DNA of 38,871 nt from Streptomyces sp. NRRL S-337 (GCF_000720175.1 NZ_JOIX01000072.1:1-38871); one strand, 5' to 3'. Shown: positions 26,754 through 35,463, numbered from the stretch's first letter. Numbers and translations are program-made. The notes: generated by a model from the letters alone, not told the origin.

Positions 26754-26854
26754 GCCGGGAACGTATCTTCTGCCCGTCACCGCCGCAGGGGCATCTGCGG
26801 GCCGCCCCGGCCGCGTCCCGCAACCCGGGCGCCGATTTCCGGTTGAGTCCGGGC

Positions 26855-27169
26855 ATGGATGTCAAGAAGCCCGCCTCGCACCCTTTTCAGCGGATCTCGC
26901 TACCGCACCGGCCCCCGTCGCTGCCGCCGCCGCCCGCCCCTCAGGCGCGCCGGCCGCCCGAGGAGGACACCCCCATCTTCGACCAGCTGCTCAAGGAATG
27001 GCGGGCCGGCACCCTGCGCCCTACGGTTTCCTGGCCGACCGACGATCCGGGGAAGATCAGGGCGGGCGGCGCCGTTGGGAACGACGAGGGCTGTCCCCGT
27101 CCGCGTACCCGTGAAGAGGAGCATGACCGTGAGCCTGTACGACATCCCGCTGCGCACCCTGACCGGTGA
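26855..27169 (+). CDS. Small hypothetical protein with a PIFDQLLKEWRAG motif (tentative)
   Basis: The frame keeps strong GC3 bias and reads a proline-rich N-terminal half (PHRPPSLPPPPAPQARRPP) followed by an amphipathic helix EEDTPIFDQLLKEWRAGTL. The last 47 nt overlap the glutathione peroxidase start region and the final residues look random, so the functional part may be only the first 75 residues. I do not recognise a family. The position just upstream of gpx suggests co-transcription. Confidence 0.42.
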   Translation: MDVKKPASHPFQRISLPHRPPSLPPPPAPQARRPPEEDTPIFDQLLKEWRAGTLRPTVSWPTDDPGKIRAGGAVGNDEGCPRPRTREEEHDREPVRHPAAHPDR

Positions 27170-27617
27170 GCCCGCCTCGCTCGCCGACCACCGCGGCAAG
27201 GCACTGCTGGTGGTCAACGTGGCGTCCAAGTGCGGGCTGACCCCGCAGTACGAAGGTCTGGAGCGGCTGCAGCAGCGCTATGCGGACCGGGGCTTCTCCG
27301 TGCTGGGCTTCCCCAGCAACCAGTTCGCGGGCCAGGAGCCCGGCACCGCCGAGGAGATCGCCACGTTCTGCTCGACGACGTACGGCGTCAGCTTCCCGCT
27401 CTTCGAGAAGGGCGACGTCAACGGCGCCGCCCGGCAGCCGCTGTACGCCGAGCTCACGGCCGTCGCGGACGCCGAAGGGGCGGCCGGTGACGTGCAGTGG
27501 AACTTCGAGAAGTTCCTGATCGACGCCGAGGGCCGGGTCGCGGGCCGCTTCCGGCCGCGTACCGAGCCGGAGGCTCCCGAGCTGGTCGCCGCGATCGAGG
27601 CGGCCCTGCCGGCCTGA
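27123..27617 (+). CDS. Glutathione peroxidase family thiol peroxidase (Cys type)
   Basis: This 164-residue protein has the full GPx signature: NVASKCGLTPQY with peroxidatic Cys37 (not selenocysteine), GFPSNQFAGQEPG with Gln71, and WNFEKFLID with the catalytic Trp/Asn. A likely resolving Cys sits in IATFCSTTYGV, as in the thioredoxin-dependent GPx enzymes usual in bacteria; actinomycetes lack glutathione, so thioredoxin is the likely reductant. ATG at 27123 follows GAAGAGGAG. It is convergent with the STAS gene with a 14-bp gap. Confidence 0.93.
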   Translation: MTVSLYDIPLRTLTGEPASLADHRGKALLVVNVASKCGLTPQYEGLERLQQRYADRGFSVLGFPSNQFAGQEPGTAEEIATFCSTTYGVSFPLFEKGDVNGAARQPLYAELTAVADAEGAAGDVQWNFEKFLIDAEGRVAGRFRPRTEPEAPELVAAIEAALPA

Positions 27618-27631
27618 GCCCCGGGCGGGCG

Positions 27632-28036
27632 TCACGCCACGGCGATGTCCGCACCCCCGGCCGCTCCGGCACCGTCGCCGGCGGGGCCGGGGGCGTCGTC
27701 CGGCACGAGCTCGAAGTGACCGGTCAGTCCGGTCATCCGCAGCAGCCGTCCGACGCTGCCGCCGTCGGTGACACCGGCCAGCCGCAGCCGGCCGCCCCGC
27801 TGCCTGGTGCGGTAGCGGGCGCGGCTGAGCAGCGAGAGTCCGGCGCAGTCGATGAAGGTCACCGCGCGCAGGTCGAGCACGAGGTCGGTGCCCTGCGCGC
27901 CGGTGAGGTCGTCCATCCGGCCGGAGAGCACCGACACGGCGAGGATGTCGAGCTCACCGTGGAGCTCGTAGACGGTCGCGCCGTCGGCGGCGCGACCGGG
28001 TCCCGTGATTCTCGGGTAGTACTGACGTTCGTCCAT
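27632..28036 (-). CDS. STAS-domain protein (anti-sigma factor antagonist-like) without phosphorylatable Ser
   Basis: This 134-residue protein has a SpoIIAA/STAS fold (TVYELHGELDILAVSVLSGRM, DLVLDLRAVTFIDCAGLSLL) and a Gly/Ala-rich C-terminal tail. Classical antagonists have DSSG or DSTG with the phosphorylated Ser; here it is D63-C64-A65-G66, so kinase control by phosphorylation at this site is not possible. It may act constitutively or be regulated by its partner alone. No anti-sigma gene is adjacent. A possible sigma-B-like promoter lies about 140 bp upstream. Confidence 0.87.
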   Translation of the reverse strand: MDERQYYPRITGPGRAADGATVYELHGELDILAVSVLSGRMDDLTGAQGTDLVLDLRAVTFIDCAGLSLLSRARYRTRQRGGRLRLAGVTDGGSVGRLLRMTGLTGHFELVPDDAPGPAGDGAGAAGGADIAVA

Positions 28037-28180
28037 CGGCCCGGCCCACTTTCGTGCCGCGGCACCGGAAACGGCCAGGCGTCACGGCGGAGACGTACAA
28101 GAGAGGTGGGGGGCGCCCGGCGCGATCCGGGCGGGGTCGGCCCGTTTCCGGGGCGTCGTTGCGCTTGAGTTGTCTACGGC

Positions 28181-28205
28181 TTACCCGCCGTCCCGCCACC
28201 TCAAC
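28181..28205 (-). promoter_or_regulatory. Possible sigma-B/sigma-H-like promoter for the STAS gene
   Basis: On the reverse strand GTTG (28205-28202) and GGGTAA (28186-28181) are spaced by 15 nt, close to the Streptomyces stress-sigma pattern GNNT-N14-16-GGGTA(C/T). It would give a 5' UTR of about 135 nt. The rest of the 251-bp gap 28037-28287 shows no gene. Confidence 0.28.
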
Positions 28206-28287
28206 TCACCGGCGTACGCCGCCTCACGAGGTTGTCTCAAAGTCGCCCCTCGGCGCACGGCAGACGGTATCCACACCCCGCACGCCG

Positions 28288-28794
28288 TCACCTGCCGACG
28301 GCCCCGTCGGCCTGCTCCCGCAGGATGTCGGCGTGCCCGGCGTGCCGCGCGGTCTCCTCGATCATGTGCACCAGCACCCAGCGCAGCGACCGGACCGCAC
28401 CGGCCCTCCCCGCCGGGCGGACGCAGGCGCGGCCCAGGTCGTCGCAGCGCCCGGCGATCTCGTTGGACCGTCGGACGGCCGCGCGGTAGCCGGCCAGAAT
28501 GTCCTCCGCGCGCTCCTCGGCGCGGACCGTCATCCCGAGGTCCGGCGGCGCGTCCCCGGCGCCCTCGAAGGCCCAGACGAACCAGTAGTGCTCCGCGGCG
28601 GTCAGATGCTTGACCAGCCCGAGCAGGCTGGTCCCGGACGGCACCCCGGGAGCGCGCGCCGCCTGTCCCGCGAGGCCCTCCGCCTTGGCGGCCACGGCCT
28701 CGCGAAGGTAGTCGAGGAAGGCGAGCAGGGTGGTCTTCTCGTCGGCGTCGGTGCCTGGCGGGCCGGTGTCGGGGCGCGGCTGAGTCGTCGTCAC
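28288..28794 (-). CDS. DinB-like (DUF664) four-helix metal-binding protein
   Basis: This ~168-residue protein is a DinB/DUF664-type four-helix bundle: EKTTLLAFLDYLREAVAAKAEGL, LVKHLTAAEHYWFVWAF with the first two His ligands, and HMIEETARHAGHADILRE with the late His residues and the typical closing motif. The family includes mycothiol- or bacillithiol-dependent transferases as well as many uncharacterised proteins. GTG at 28794 is chosen because homologous-looking sequence starts there; the upstream extension is Arg/Pro-rich. Divergent from the ABC exporter. Confidence 0.85.
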   Translation of the reverse strand: MTTTQPRPDTGPPGTDADEKTTLLAFLDYLREAVAAKAEGLAGQAARAPGVPSGTSLLGLVKHLTAAEHYWFVWAFEGAGDAPPDLGMTVRAEERAEDILAGYRAAVRRSNEIAGRCDDLGRACVRPAGRAGAVRSLRWVLVHMIEETARHAGHADILREQADGAVGR

Positions 28795-28891
28795 CCGGGC
28801 ACCCAACCACGGTCCGGGCCGGGCCGCCCGCCATTTCTCTCCGGACACCCGGCTTCCCGCGGGATCCTGAGGGTGATCCTTGGGGAATCAG

Positions 28892-28922
28892 TTGACCTCA
28901 ATATTGGTTGAGGTCCTAGGTT
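28892..28922 (+). promoter_or_regulatory. MerR-type promoter with a SoxR-like box
   Basis: TTGACC (28892-28897) and TAGGTT (28917-28922) are separated by 19 bp, the long spacer characteristic of MerR-family targets. Centred in the spacer is CCTCAATATTGGTTGAGG (28896-28913), matching the SoxR box form CCTCAA-N6-TTGAGG; the dyad extends to GACCTCAA/TTGAGGTC. It lies about 60 bp upstream of the exporter start. Known: Streptomyces SoxR responds to redox-active metabolites and controls a small regulon that includes an ABC transporter gene. Confidence 0.75.
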
Positions 28923-28983
28923 CCTTTCATGTCGCCGGTCACTCACGGCGATCCCGTGACGACCCGGCACACAGGAGGCCACC

Positions 28984-30945
28984 ATGGACATGGAAGTCAC
29001 CGCCTGGCACTCGCTGCACAGCACGATGACCGCGCAGCAGGGCCGGCACCGCTTCTCCCGCGGCACACTGCGCCGCATCGCGGCGTTCGCCCGGCCGCAC
29101 CGGCGGCACCTGGTCTGGTTCCTGGTGCTGAGCACGGTGACCGCGATGCTCGCGGTGGCCACGCCGCTGCTCGCCGGCCGGGTGGTGGACGCGATCGTCG
29201 GGGGTGACTCGTCCGCCCTGGTGGTCGGCCTGTCCGGGCTGATCGCCCTGATCGCGGTCGCCGAGGCGGGCCTCGGACTGCTGACCCGCTGGCTGTCGGC
29301 GAGCATCGGCGAGGGACTGATCCTGGACCTGCGGACCACCGTCTACGACCACGTCCAGCGGATGCCGATCGCCTTCTTCACCCGGACCCGGACCGGCGCC
29401 CTGGTCAGCCGGCTCAACAACGACGTGATCGGCGCCCAGCGGGCGTTCAGCGACACCCTCTCCGGAGTGGTCAGCAACATCGTCACCCTGCTGCTCACCC
29501 TCGGCGTGATGCTCAGCCTCTCCTGGCAGATCACCCTGATCGCCCTGGTGCTGCTGCCGGTGTTCGTGCTGCCCGCCCGCAGGGTCGGCCGCCGGCTGGC
29601 GGCACTGCGCCGGGAGGGCGCCGACCACAACGCGGCGATGGGCACGCAGATGACCGAACGGTTCTCCGCACCGGGCGCCACCCTCGTCAAGCTGATGGGC
29701 CGCCCGGCCCGCGAGTCCGCCGAGTTCGCCGTCCGCGCCCGCCGGGTCCGGGACATCGGCGTCCGCTCGGCCATGGTCCAGACGTACTTCGTCACCGCGC
29801 TGACCTTGGTCTCCGCCCTGGCGCTGGCCGTCGTCTACGGCCTGGGCGGCTTCCTGGCGCTGCGCGGACAGCTGGAGGCCGGTGCGATCGTCTCGCTCGC
29901 CCTGCTGCTCACCCGCCTCTACGCCCCGCTGACCGCGCTGTCCGGCGCCCACATCGAGGTGATGAGCGCCCTGGTCAGCTTCGAGCGGGTCTTCGAGGTG
30001 CTCGACCTGAAGCCGCTGATCGCCGAGAAGCCGGACGCCCGCGAGGTCCCCGACGGGCCGGTGTCGGTGGAGTTCGACTCCGTACGCTTCGGCTACCCGT
30101 CCGCCGACAAGGTCTCGCTGGCCTCCCTGGAGGAGGTCGCCACCCTCGACACCCGCGGCGGCGAAGAGGTGCTGCACGGCATCTCCTTCCGCGCCGAACC
30201 CGGCCAGATGGTCGCCCTGGTCGGCTCCTCAGGCGCCGGCAAGTCGACCGTCGCCCAGTTGCTGCCGCGGCTGTACGACGCGGACTCCGGCGCGGTCCGG
30301 CTGTCCGGCGTGGACGTCCGCGACCTGACCGCCGCCTCGCTGCGCGGGGCCCTCGGCATGGTCACCCAGGACGGCCACCTCTTCCACGACTCGATCCGCG
30401 AGAACCTGCTGCTCGCCAAGCCGGAGGCGACCGAGGACGAGCTGTGGGACGCCCTCCGCCGGGCCCGCCTGGAGGAACTGATCTCCGGCCTCCCCGACGG
30501 CCTGGACACCGTCGTCGGCGAGCGCGGCTACCGCCTCTCCGGCGGCGAACGGCAGCGGCTGACCATCGCCCGGCTGCTGCTCGCCCACCCCCGGGTGGTG
30601 ATCCTCGACGAGGCCACCGCCCACCTGGACAACACCTCCGAGGCGGCGGTCCAGGAGGCGCTCGGCGAGGCCCTGGAGGGACGTACCGCGCTGGTCATCG
30701 CCCACCGGCTCTCGACCGTACGCGCCGCCGACCTGATCCTGGTCGTCGAGGGCGGCCGGATCGTCGAACGCGGAAGCCACGAGACACTGCTGGCGGCCGA
30801 CGGGCGGTACGCGGAGCTGTACCGGACCCAGTTCACCGAGGCGACTGCCACGTCTCCCGCCGCGTCGCCGTCGGGCCCGGACGCCGGGTCCGCACCGGCC
30901 GGTTCCGGCGACGACCTGCTGGTGGACCCGGCACTGGTGAACTGA
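28984..30945 (+). CDS. ABC exporter, fused membrane and ATPase half-transporter
   Basis: This 653-residue half-transporter has an N-terminal six-segment type-1 exporter domain (about residues 35-330) and a C-terminal ATPase: Walker A GSSGAGKST near 414, LSGGERQRL near 518, RVVILDEATAHLD near 540 and H-loop VIAHRLS near 573. A flexible tail rich in Ser/Ala/Gly ends the protein. An insert between beta strands (SADKVSLASLEEVATLDTRGG) enlarges the A-loop region. AGGAGG sits 6 nt before the ATG. A SoxR-like promoter lies upstream, so it probably exports redox-active aromatic compounds. It likely works as a homodimer, since no partner gene is present. Confidence 0.93.
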   Translation: MDMEVTAWHSLHSTMTAQQGRHRFSRGTLRRIAAFARPHRRHLVWFLVLSTVTAMLAVATPLLAGRVVDAIVGGDSSALVVGLSGLIALIAVAEAGLGLLTRWLSASIGEGLILDLRTTVYDHVQRMPIAFFTRTRTGALVSRLNNDVIGAQRAFSDTLSGVVSNIVTLLLTLGVMLSLSWQITLIALVLLPVFVLPARRVGRRLAALRREGADHNAAMGTQMTERFSAPGATLVKLMGRPARESAEFAVRARRVRDIGVRSAMVQTYFVTALTLVSALALAVVYGLGGFLALRGQLEAGAIVSLALLLTRLYAPLTALSGAHIEVMSALVSFERVFEVLDLKPLIAEKPDAREVPDGPVSVEFDSVRFGYPSADKVSLASLEEVATLDTRGGEEVLHGISFRAEPGQMVALVGSSGAGKSTVAQLLPRLYDADSGAVRLSGVDVRDLTAASLRGALGMVTQDGHLFHDSIRENLLLAKPEATEDELWDALRRARLEELISGLPDGLDTVVGERGYRLSGGERQRLTIARLLLAHPRVVILDEATAHLDNTSEAAVQEALGEALEGRTALVIAHRLSTVRAADLILVVEGGRIVERGSHETLLAADGRYAELYRTQFTEATATSPAASPSGPDAGSAPAGSGDDLLVDPALVN

Positions 30946-30958
30946 ACGCGGCATACCG

Positions 30959-30986
30959 AAGGCCCCCACCTCTTGGCGGGGGCCTT
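30959..30986 (+). terminator. Intrinsic terminator after the ABC exporter
   Basis: AAGGCCCCC and GGGGGCCTT form a perfect 9-bp stem with a 10-nt loop, 13 nt after the stop. The stem is flanked on both sides by the direct repeat GCATACCGAA (30951-30960 and 30989-30998). Confidence 0.78.
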
Positions 30987-31008
30987 CCGCATACCGAAAA
31001 CTGAGGAG

Positions 31009-31491
31009 ATGACGCAGCGCGCGGAACACTCCACCGTCATGGACCGGCTCGCCCTGGACGACCTGGTCACCGGCTACGCGGTCACCGTGGACGACGGCGA
31101 CTGGCCCGGCTACCTGGCCCTTTTCGCCGCGGACGCGCGGGTCGACTACCGCTCGGCGGGCGGCATCGAGGGCAGCGCCGAGGACGTCGCCGCCTGGCTG
31201 ACCGAGATGCTCCGGAACTTCGAGATCCGCCAGCACCTGATCGTCAACCGCCGGATCACGCTGGGCTCGCAGGACGGCGCACCGGGCGACACCGCCCGCA
31301 TCCGGGCCGACTACCTCAACCCGATGCGGCTGGCCGGCCCGGCGGCCGACGACGACGGCGGGCCCACCGCCCCCAACTACACCTGCGCCGGCCGCTACGA
31401 CTTCACCGCCCGCCGCACCCCGGACGGCTGGCGGCTGACCGCGGTCGTCGTACAGGAGAAATGGCGGGAGGTGCGGCAGGCGGGCGACTGA
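31009..31491 (+). CDS. SnoaL/NTF2-like fold protein
   Basis: This ~160-residue protein has the NTF2-like SnoaL_4 pattern: an N-terminal helix pair (ALDDLVTGYAVTVDDGDWPGYLALFAADARVDY), GIEGSAEDVAAWLTEML, HLIVNRRITL, and a final strand RYDFTARRTPDGWRLTAVVVQEKW. The fold serves as cyclase, dehydratase or hydrolase, or as a small-molecule binding protein. The start is uncertain: GAGGAG directly abuts the ATG at 31009, and an ATG at 31039 (MDRLALDDLV) may be the real one. It follows the exporter terminator and could be read through from it. Confidence 0.82.
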   Translation: MTQRAEHSTVMDRLALDDLVTGYAVTVDDGDWPGYLALFAADARVDYRSAGGIEGSAEDVAAWLTEMLRNFEIRQHLIVNRRITLGSQDGAPGDTARIRADYLNPMRLAGPAADDDGGPTAPNYTCAGRYDFTARRTPDGWRLTAVVVQEKWREVRQAGD

Positions 31492-31661
31492 CCCCGGGCG
31501 GTCCGCGACCGGGCGCGCCTCGGCCGTCCCGGCGAGGGTCCGGCTCCCCCGGGCGAGGCCCCCTTTCCTTGATCGCACCACCCGCGCACACTGGGCGTCC
31601 GGCCGGTCCCGCGCGCCCGGCCGAACGGACGAACCGGCACCCGGCAGACCGTGGAGACCGT

Positions 31662-33266
31662 ATGGACAGACCGCTCGGCCCCCGGACGCGGTGGCTCGGC
31701 TCCGCCTGGGGCCGGGGAGCGACCGCCGCGCTCGCCGGGGCGCTGCCGGCGCTCGCCTTCCCCGCCCCGTCGTGGTGGTGGCTGGCGTACGTCGCGCTGG
31801 TGCCGTGGCTGCTGCTGGTGCGGACCGCGCCCACGCCCCGGCGGGCGGCACTCGACGGCTGGCTGGGCGGGACCGGTTTCATACTGGCGGTGCACCACTG
31901 GCTGCTGCCGAGCCTGCACGTCTTCATCCTCGTCCTCGCCCTGCTGCTCGGTGCGCTCTGGGCGCCCTGGGGGCTGCTGGTACGGGCCCTGCTGGGCGGT
32001 ACACCCGGCGCCGGGAGATCGGCGACCGCGCTGGTGCTGGTGCCGTCGGGCTGGCTGATGGTGGAACTCGTCCGTTCCTGGGAATACTTGGGCGGCCCCT
32101 GGGGCCTGCTGGGCGCCAGCCAGTGGCAGGTCGCACCGGCCCTGCGGCTGGCGTCGATCGGCGGGGTCTGGCTGCTGAGCTTCCTGATCGTGGCGGTGAA
32201 CACCGCCCTGACCGAACTGATCGCCCGCCGCGCCACCTGGCGGCCCGCGGTCGCCGGCCTGCTGGTGTGCGCACTGGCGGGCGGCGGCGCGTGGTTCCTG
32301 GCGCCGGTCCCCCGCCCGGCCGGCACGGTGCGGATCGCGGTCGTCCAGCCGGGCCCGGACGGCACCCCCACCCAGCGGCTGGCCCGCAGTGAGGCGCTCA
32401 CCCGGTCGCTGGCCGGGCGCGGGGTGCGGCTGGTCGTCTGGGGCGAGAGCAGCATGTACCAGGACCCGGCGGACCGCCCGGCGCTCGCCGCCAAGCTCGC
32501 CGCACTGTCCCGGGAGACCGGTGCCGACCTGCTGGTCAACGCCGACTCGGTACGCGCCGGGCGGCCGGGTATCTACAAGAGCGCCGTCCTGATCGGCCCG
32601 CACGGCCCGACCGGCGACCGTTACGCCAAGAGACGGCTGGTCCCGTTCGGCGAGTACATACCGTTCCGGTCCGTACTGGGCTGGGCGACCAAGGTGGGCA
32701 AGGCGGCCACCACCGACCGGATACGCGGCACCCACCAGGTGGTGATGCCGGTCGCCACGGCCGGCGGGCTGCGGATCGGGCCGCTGGTGTGCTTCGAGAC
32801 CGCCTTCCCCGACCTGAGCCGCGCCCTGGCGCTCGGCGGTGCGCAGGTGATCGTCGCCCAGTCCTCGACGTCCACGTTCCAGGACAGCTGGGCTCCGCTG
32901 CAGCACGCCTCCCTGGGTGCCCTGCGGGCCGCGGAGACCTGGCGGCCGATGGTGCACGCCACGCTCACCGGCGTCAGCGCGGTGTACGGCCCCCGGGGCG
33001 AGCGGATCGGCAGCACGCTCGGCACCGACCGCGGCGCGGCCGCCGTCTACGACCTGCCGCTGGCCACCGGCACCAGCCCGTACACCCGGTTCGGCGACTG
33101 GGTGCTGTACGGGGCGGTGGGCGCACTGGTGCTCGCCGGTGCGTACAGCGGCGGGCAGCGGCTCGTCCCACGGCGGCCCGGCGGACGGACCCGACCGCGC
33201 CGGGCCGACGGCCGGACAGCTCCCTCGGACCGGCTCAGCGAGCGGACCGCTCCACCGCGTCGGTGA
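31662..33266 (+). CDS. lnt: Apolipoprotein N-acyltransferase
   Basis: This 534-residue membrane enzyme has about six N-terminal transmembrane segments (with GGPWGLLGASQWQ in the periplasmic-side region) and a nitrilase-type domain with the catalytic triad Glu262 (VVWGESSM), Lys323 (YAKRRLVPFGEYIPFR) and Cys377 (LVCFETAFPD), equivalent to E. coli Glu267, Lys335 and Cys387. It adds the third acyl chain to the N-terminal Cys of lipoproteins. Streptomyces usually have two Lnt proteins; this may be the Lnt2 type (S. coelicolor SCO1336). ATG at 31662 follows GTGGAG. Its end overlaps the convergent oxidoreductase gene by 32 bp. Confidence 0.93.
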   Translation: MDRPLGPRTRWLGSAWGRGATAALAGALPALAFPAPSWWWLAYVALVPWLLLVRTAPTPRRAALDGWLGGTGFILAVHHWLLPSLHVFILVLALLLGALWAPWGLLVRALLGGTPGAGRSATALVLVPSGWLMVELVRSWEYLGGPWGLLGASQWQVAPALRLASIGGVWLLSFLIVAVNTALTELIARRATWRPAVAGLLVCALAGGGAWFLAPVPRPAGTVRIAVVQPGPDGTPTQRLARSEALTRSLAGRGVRLVVWGESSMYQDPADRPALAAKLAALSRETGADLLVNADSVRAGRPGIYKSAVLIGPHGPTGDRYAKRRLVPFGEYIPFRSVLGWATKVGKAATTDRIRGTHQVVMPVATAGGLRIGPLVCFETAFPDLSRALALGGAQVIVAQSSTSTFQDSWAPLQHASLGALRAAETWRPMVHATLTGVSAVYGPRGERIGSTLGTDRGAAAVYDLPLATGTSPYTRFGDWVLYGAVGALVLAGAYSGGQRLVPRRPGGRTRPRRADGRTAPSDRLSERTAPPRR

Positions 33267-34143
33267 TGACGCGCTCGCACAGCTCGTGGGTGCGCAGCGC
33301 GTCCCGGGCGGACGGCTGCCGCCCGGCCCGTACGTCGTCCAGGAACGCCAGGACGATCTGCTCGATACCACGCTGACGGGCGACCGGCACCCAGTCACCG
33401 CGCCGCCGGACCGTCGGCTGCCCCTTGTGGTCGATGACCTCGGCGAGGTTCACGACCTGCCGCCGGGTGTCCTGCCCGGAGACGTCGAGGACCTCCTCGG
33501 CGGAGCCGCTGAGGCGGTTCATCGTGCCGATGGCGGTGAACCCGTCGCCGGAGAGCTGGAGCACCACGTGGTGCATCAGGCCGTCCCGGATCCGGGCCCG
33601 GACGTCGATGTGGTCCGGCTCGTCCGGCAGCAGGAACCGCAGGGTGTCGACGACGTGGATGAAGTCGTCCAGCACCAGCGTGCGCGGGTCCTCGGGCAGC
33701 CCGACCCGGTTCTTGTGCATCAGGATCAGGTCGCGGGCGTGCTCGCGGCACTGCGCGTAGGCCGGCGCGAACCGGCGGTTGAAACCGACGGTCAGGCCCA
33801 CGCCCCGGTCCTCGGCCAGCGCCACGAGCCGCCGGGACTCGTCGAGTTCGTAGGAGAGCGGCTTGTCGACGTAGGTCGGCACACCGGCCTCGACGAGCCG
33901 GGTGACCAGCTCGGGGTGGGCGGCGGTGGCCGCGTGCACGAACGCCGCGTCCAGGCCGACGGCGAGCAGCGAGTCCAGATCCGCGTGGAGCTGGTCGCCG
34001 GTCAGCCGGTGGGCGGCGCCGACCCGTTGGAGGGTCGCCGCGGTGCGGGTGTGCAGATGGAGTTCGGTCCCCGGCAGGGTGCCCAGTACGGGCAGGTACG
34101 CCTTCTGCGCTATGTCGCCGAGTCCGATGCAGCCGACCTTCAC
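33235..34143 (-). CDS. Gfo/Idh/MocA-family NAD(P)-dependent oxidoreductase
   Basis: This 302-residue protein starts with a Rossmann motif (KVGCIGLGDIAQKAYLPVL) and has the YVDKPLS version of the catalytic EKP motif, then the second domain (VGFNRRFAPAY, DDFIHVVDTLRFLLP with the conserved His). The family oxidises or reduces sugars and related cyclic compounds. GTG at 34143 overlaps the monooxygenase stop as GTGA and has GAGGAG upstream, so both belong to one operon controlled by the divergent TetR. Substrate unknown. Confidence 0.9.
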   Translation of the reverse strand: MKVGCIGLGDIAQKAYLPVLGTLPGTELHLHTRTAATLQRVGAAHRLTGDQLHADLDSLLAVGLDAAFVHAATAAHPELVTRLVEAGVPTYVDKPLSYELDESRRLVALAEDRGVGLTVGFNRRFAPAYAQCREHARDLILMHKNRVGLPEDPRTLVLDDFIHVVDTLRFLLPDEPDHIDVRARIRDGLMHHVVLQLSGDGFTAIGTMNRLSGSAEEVLDVSGQDTRRQVVNLAEVIDHKGQPTVRRRGDWVPVARQRGIEQIVLAFLDDVRAGRQPSARDALRTHELCERVITDAVERSAR

Positions 34144-35426
34144 TCTTGCTCCTCGCGTAGTGCCGCGGTCCTGGTGCCCCGCGCCCCGGCAGCATACGTG
34201 CCGGTCGGCGGCCGCCAGTCGGCGATGCCGTCGAGGGCGCGCAACGTGAGATCGGGGGTCAGGCGGGCGGTGGCGGCCATCAGCCCGGCGCGCAGTGCAC
34301 ACGCGGGCCGGGACCGCCAGGTGGTGAGCCGGCCGACCCGCTCGGCGCGGCGCACCACCTCCATGGTGCGCGGCAGCCGCTGCCGGGTGTACGCGGCCAG
34401 CGCGGCCCCCAGATCGGCGTCCGGCCCGGCCTCGTGCGCCAGCACGACGGCGTCCTCGACGGCCTGGCACCCGCCCTGCCCCAGATTGGGCGTCATCGGA
34501 TGGACGGCATCACCGAGCAGGGCGACCCGGCCGTGGTGAAAGGCGGGCGGCGGGGCCGCCGCGCTGTACACGTCGTTCCGCAGCACCTCGGCAGGGCCGA
34601 CGGCGTCGAGCAGCGCCGGAACGGGCTGGTGCCAGGCCCCGAACCGCCGCAGGAGTTCGGCCCGCTCGTCGTCGACGGCCCGGCCCCCGGCGGGCACGGC
34701 CGCGGTGGCGTACGCGTAGATCCGCCCACCGGCCAGCGGCACGGTGCCCCAGAGGCTGCCGCGCCCCCAGGTCTCGTGCGCCACCGGGCGCACCCCGTCG
34801 GGCGCCGGCACGACGAACCGCCACGCGGTGAATCCGGCGTAACGGGGAGCGGGGTGGCGGGGGAAGACGGCCCGGCGGACGGCGGAGTGGATGCCGTCGG
34901 CGGCGACTACCAGGTCAGCGGAGAGCTCGACGAGGTGAGGGTCGTCGGGCACGGGCCGGTGGGGGACGGTCTGGTCAGGTACGGAGATGCGGACCCGGGC
35001 CGGGCGGCCGCCCGGGCGGGGGTCACCCGGGTCGCCGAGGGTGGCGGTGGCGCCTGTACGGACCGCGCTCGCGGGGAGCCGGGCGGCGAGCAGGGCGACC
35101 AGTTCGGCGCGGTGCGCGATGGCCACCGGCCCACCGAAGCGCCGGACGGCCGCCGCGTTGTCCGTACGGGCCAGCCGACGTCCGCCGGGCAGCCGGAACT
35201 CGCCGGCCCCCTGCCAGTCGGCCATCGCACGTACCGCGTCGCCCACTTCGATCGTGTCCAGCGCGCGCTGGGCGTTCGGCGCCAGCGCAATGCCCGCCCC
35301 GACCGGCTCCAGCGCGGCGGCCCGCTCGACGACGGTGACCGCCCACCCCCGGCGCTCCAAGGCCACCGCGGCGGTGAGCCCACCGATCCCGCCTCCGATC
35401 ACCAGCGCGGTGCGCTGCCTCTTCAT
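34140..35426 (-). CDS. FAD-dependent monooxygenase (class A, 6-hydroxynicotinate/zeaxanthin-epoxidase-like)
   Basis: This 428-residue flavoprotein has GxGxxG in ALVIGGGIGGLTAAVALERRG, the DG motif (LVVAADGIHSAVRRAVF) and the GD motif (VALLGDAVHPMTPNLGQGGCQAVEDAVVLA), the layout of single-component aromatic hydroxylases. ATG at 35426 with CGGAGG 7 nt upstream is preferred; a longer frame to 35465 would enter the operator region. It is first in a two-gene operon and is divergent from a TetR gene whose three palindromic operators lie immediately upstream, so it is probably induced by an aromatic or terpenoid substrate. Confidence 0.92.
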   Translation of the reverse strand: MKRQRTALVIGGGIGGLTAAVALERRGWAVTVVERAAALEPVGAGIALAPNAQRALDTIEVGDAVRAMADWQGAGEFRLPGGRRLARTDNAAAVRRFGGPVAIAHRAELVALLAARLPASAVRTGATATLGDPGDPRPGGRPARVRISVPDQTVPHRPVPDDPHLVELSADLVVAADGIHSAVRRAVFPRHPAPRYAGFTAWRFVVPAPDGVRPVAHETWGRGSLWGTVPLAGGRIYAYATAAVPAGGRAVDDERAELLRRFGAWHQPVPALLDAVGPAEVLRNDVYSAAAPPPAFHHGRVALLGDAVHPMTPNLGQGGCQAVEDAVVLAHEAGPDADLGAALAAYTRQRLPRTMEVVRRAERVGRLTTWRSRPACALRAGLMAATARLTPDLTLRALDGIADWRPPTGTYAAGARGTRTAALREEQE

Positions 35427-35463
35427 GTCGCCTCCGAGTCCGTTCCAGGTCCGGGCACACGCC

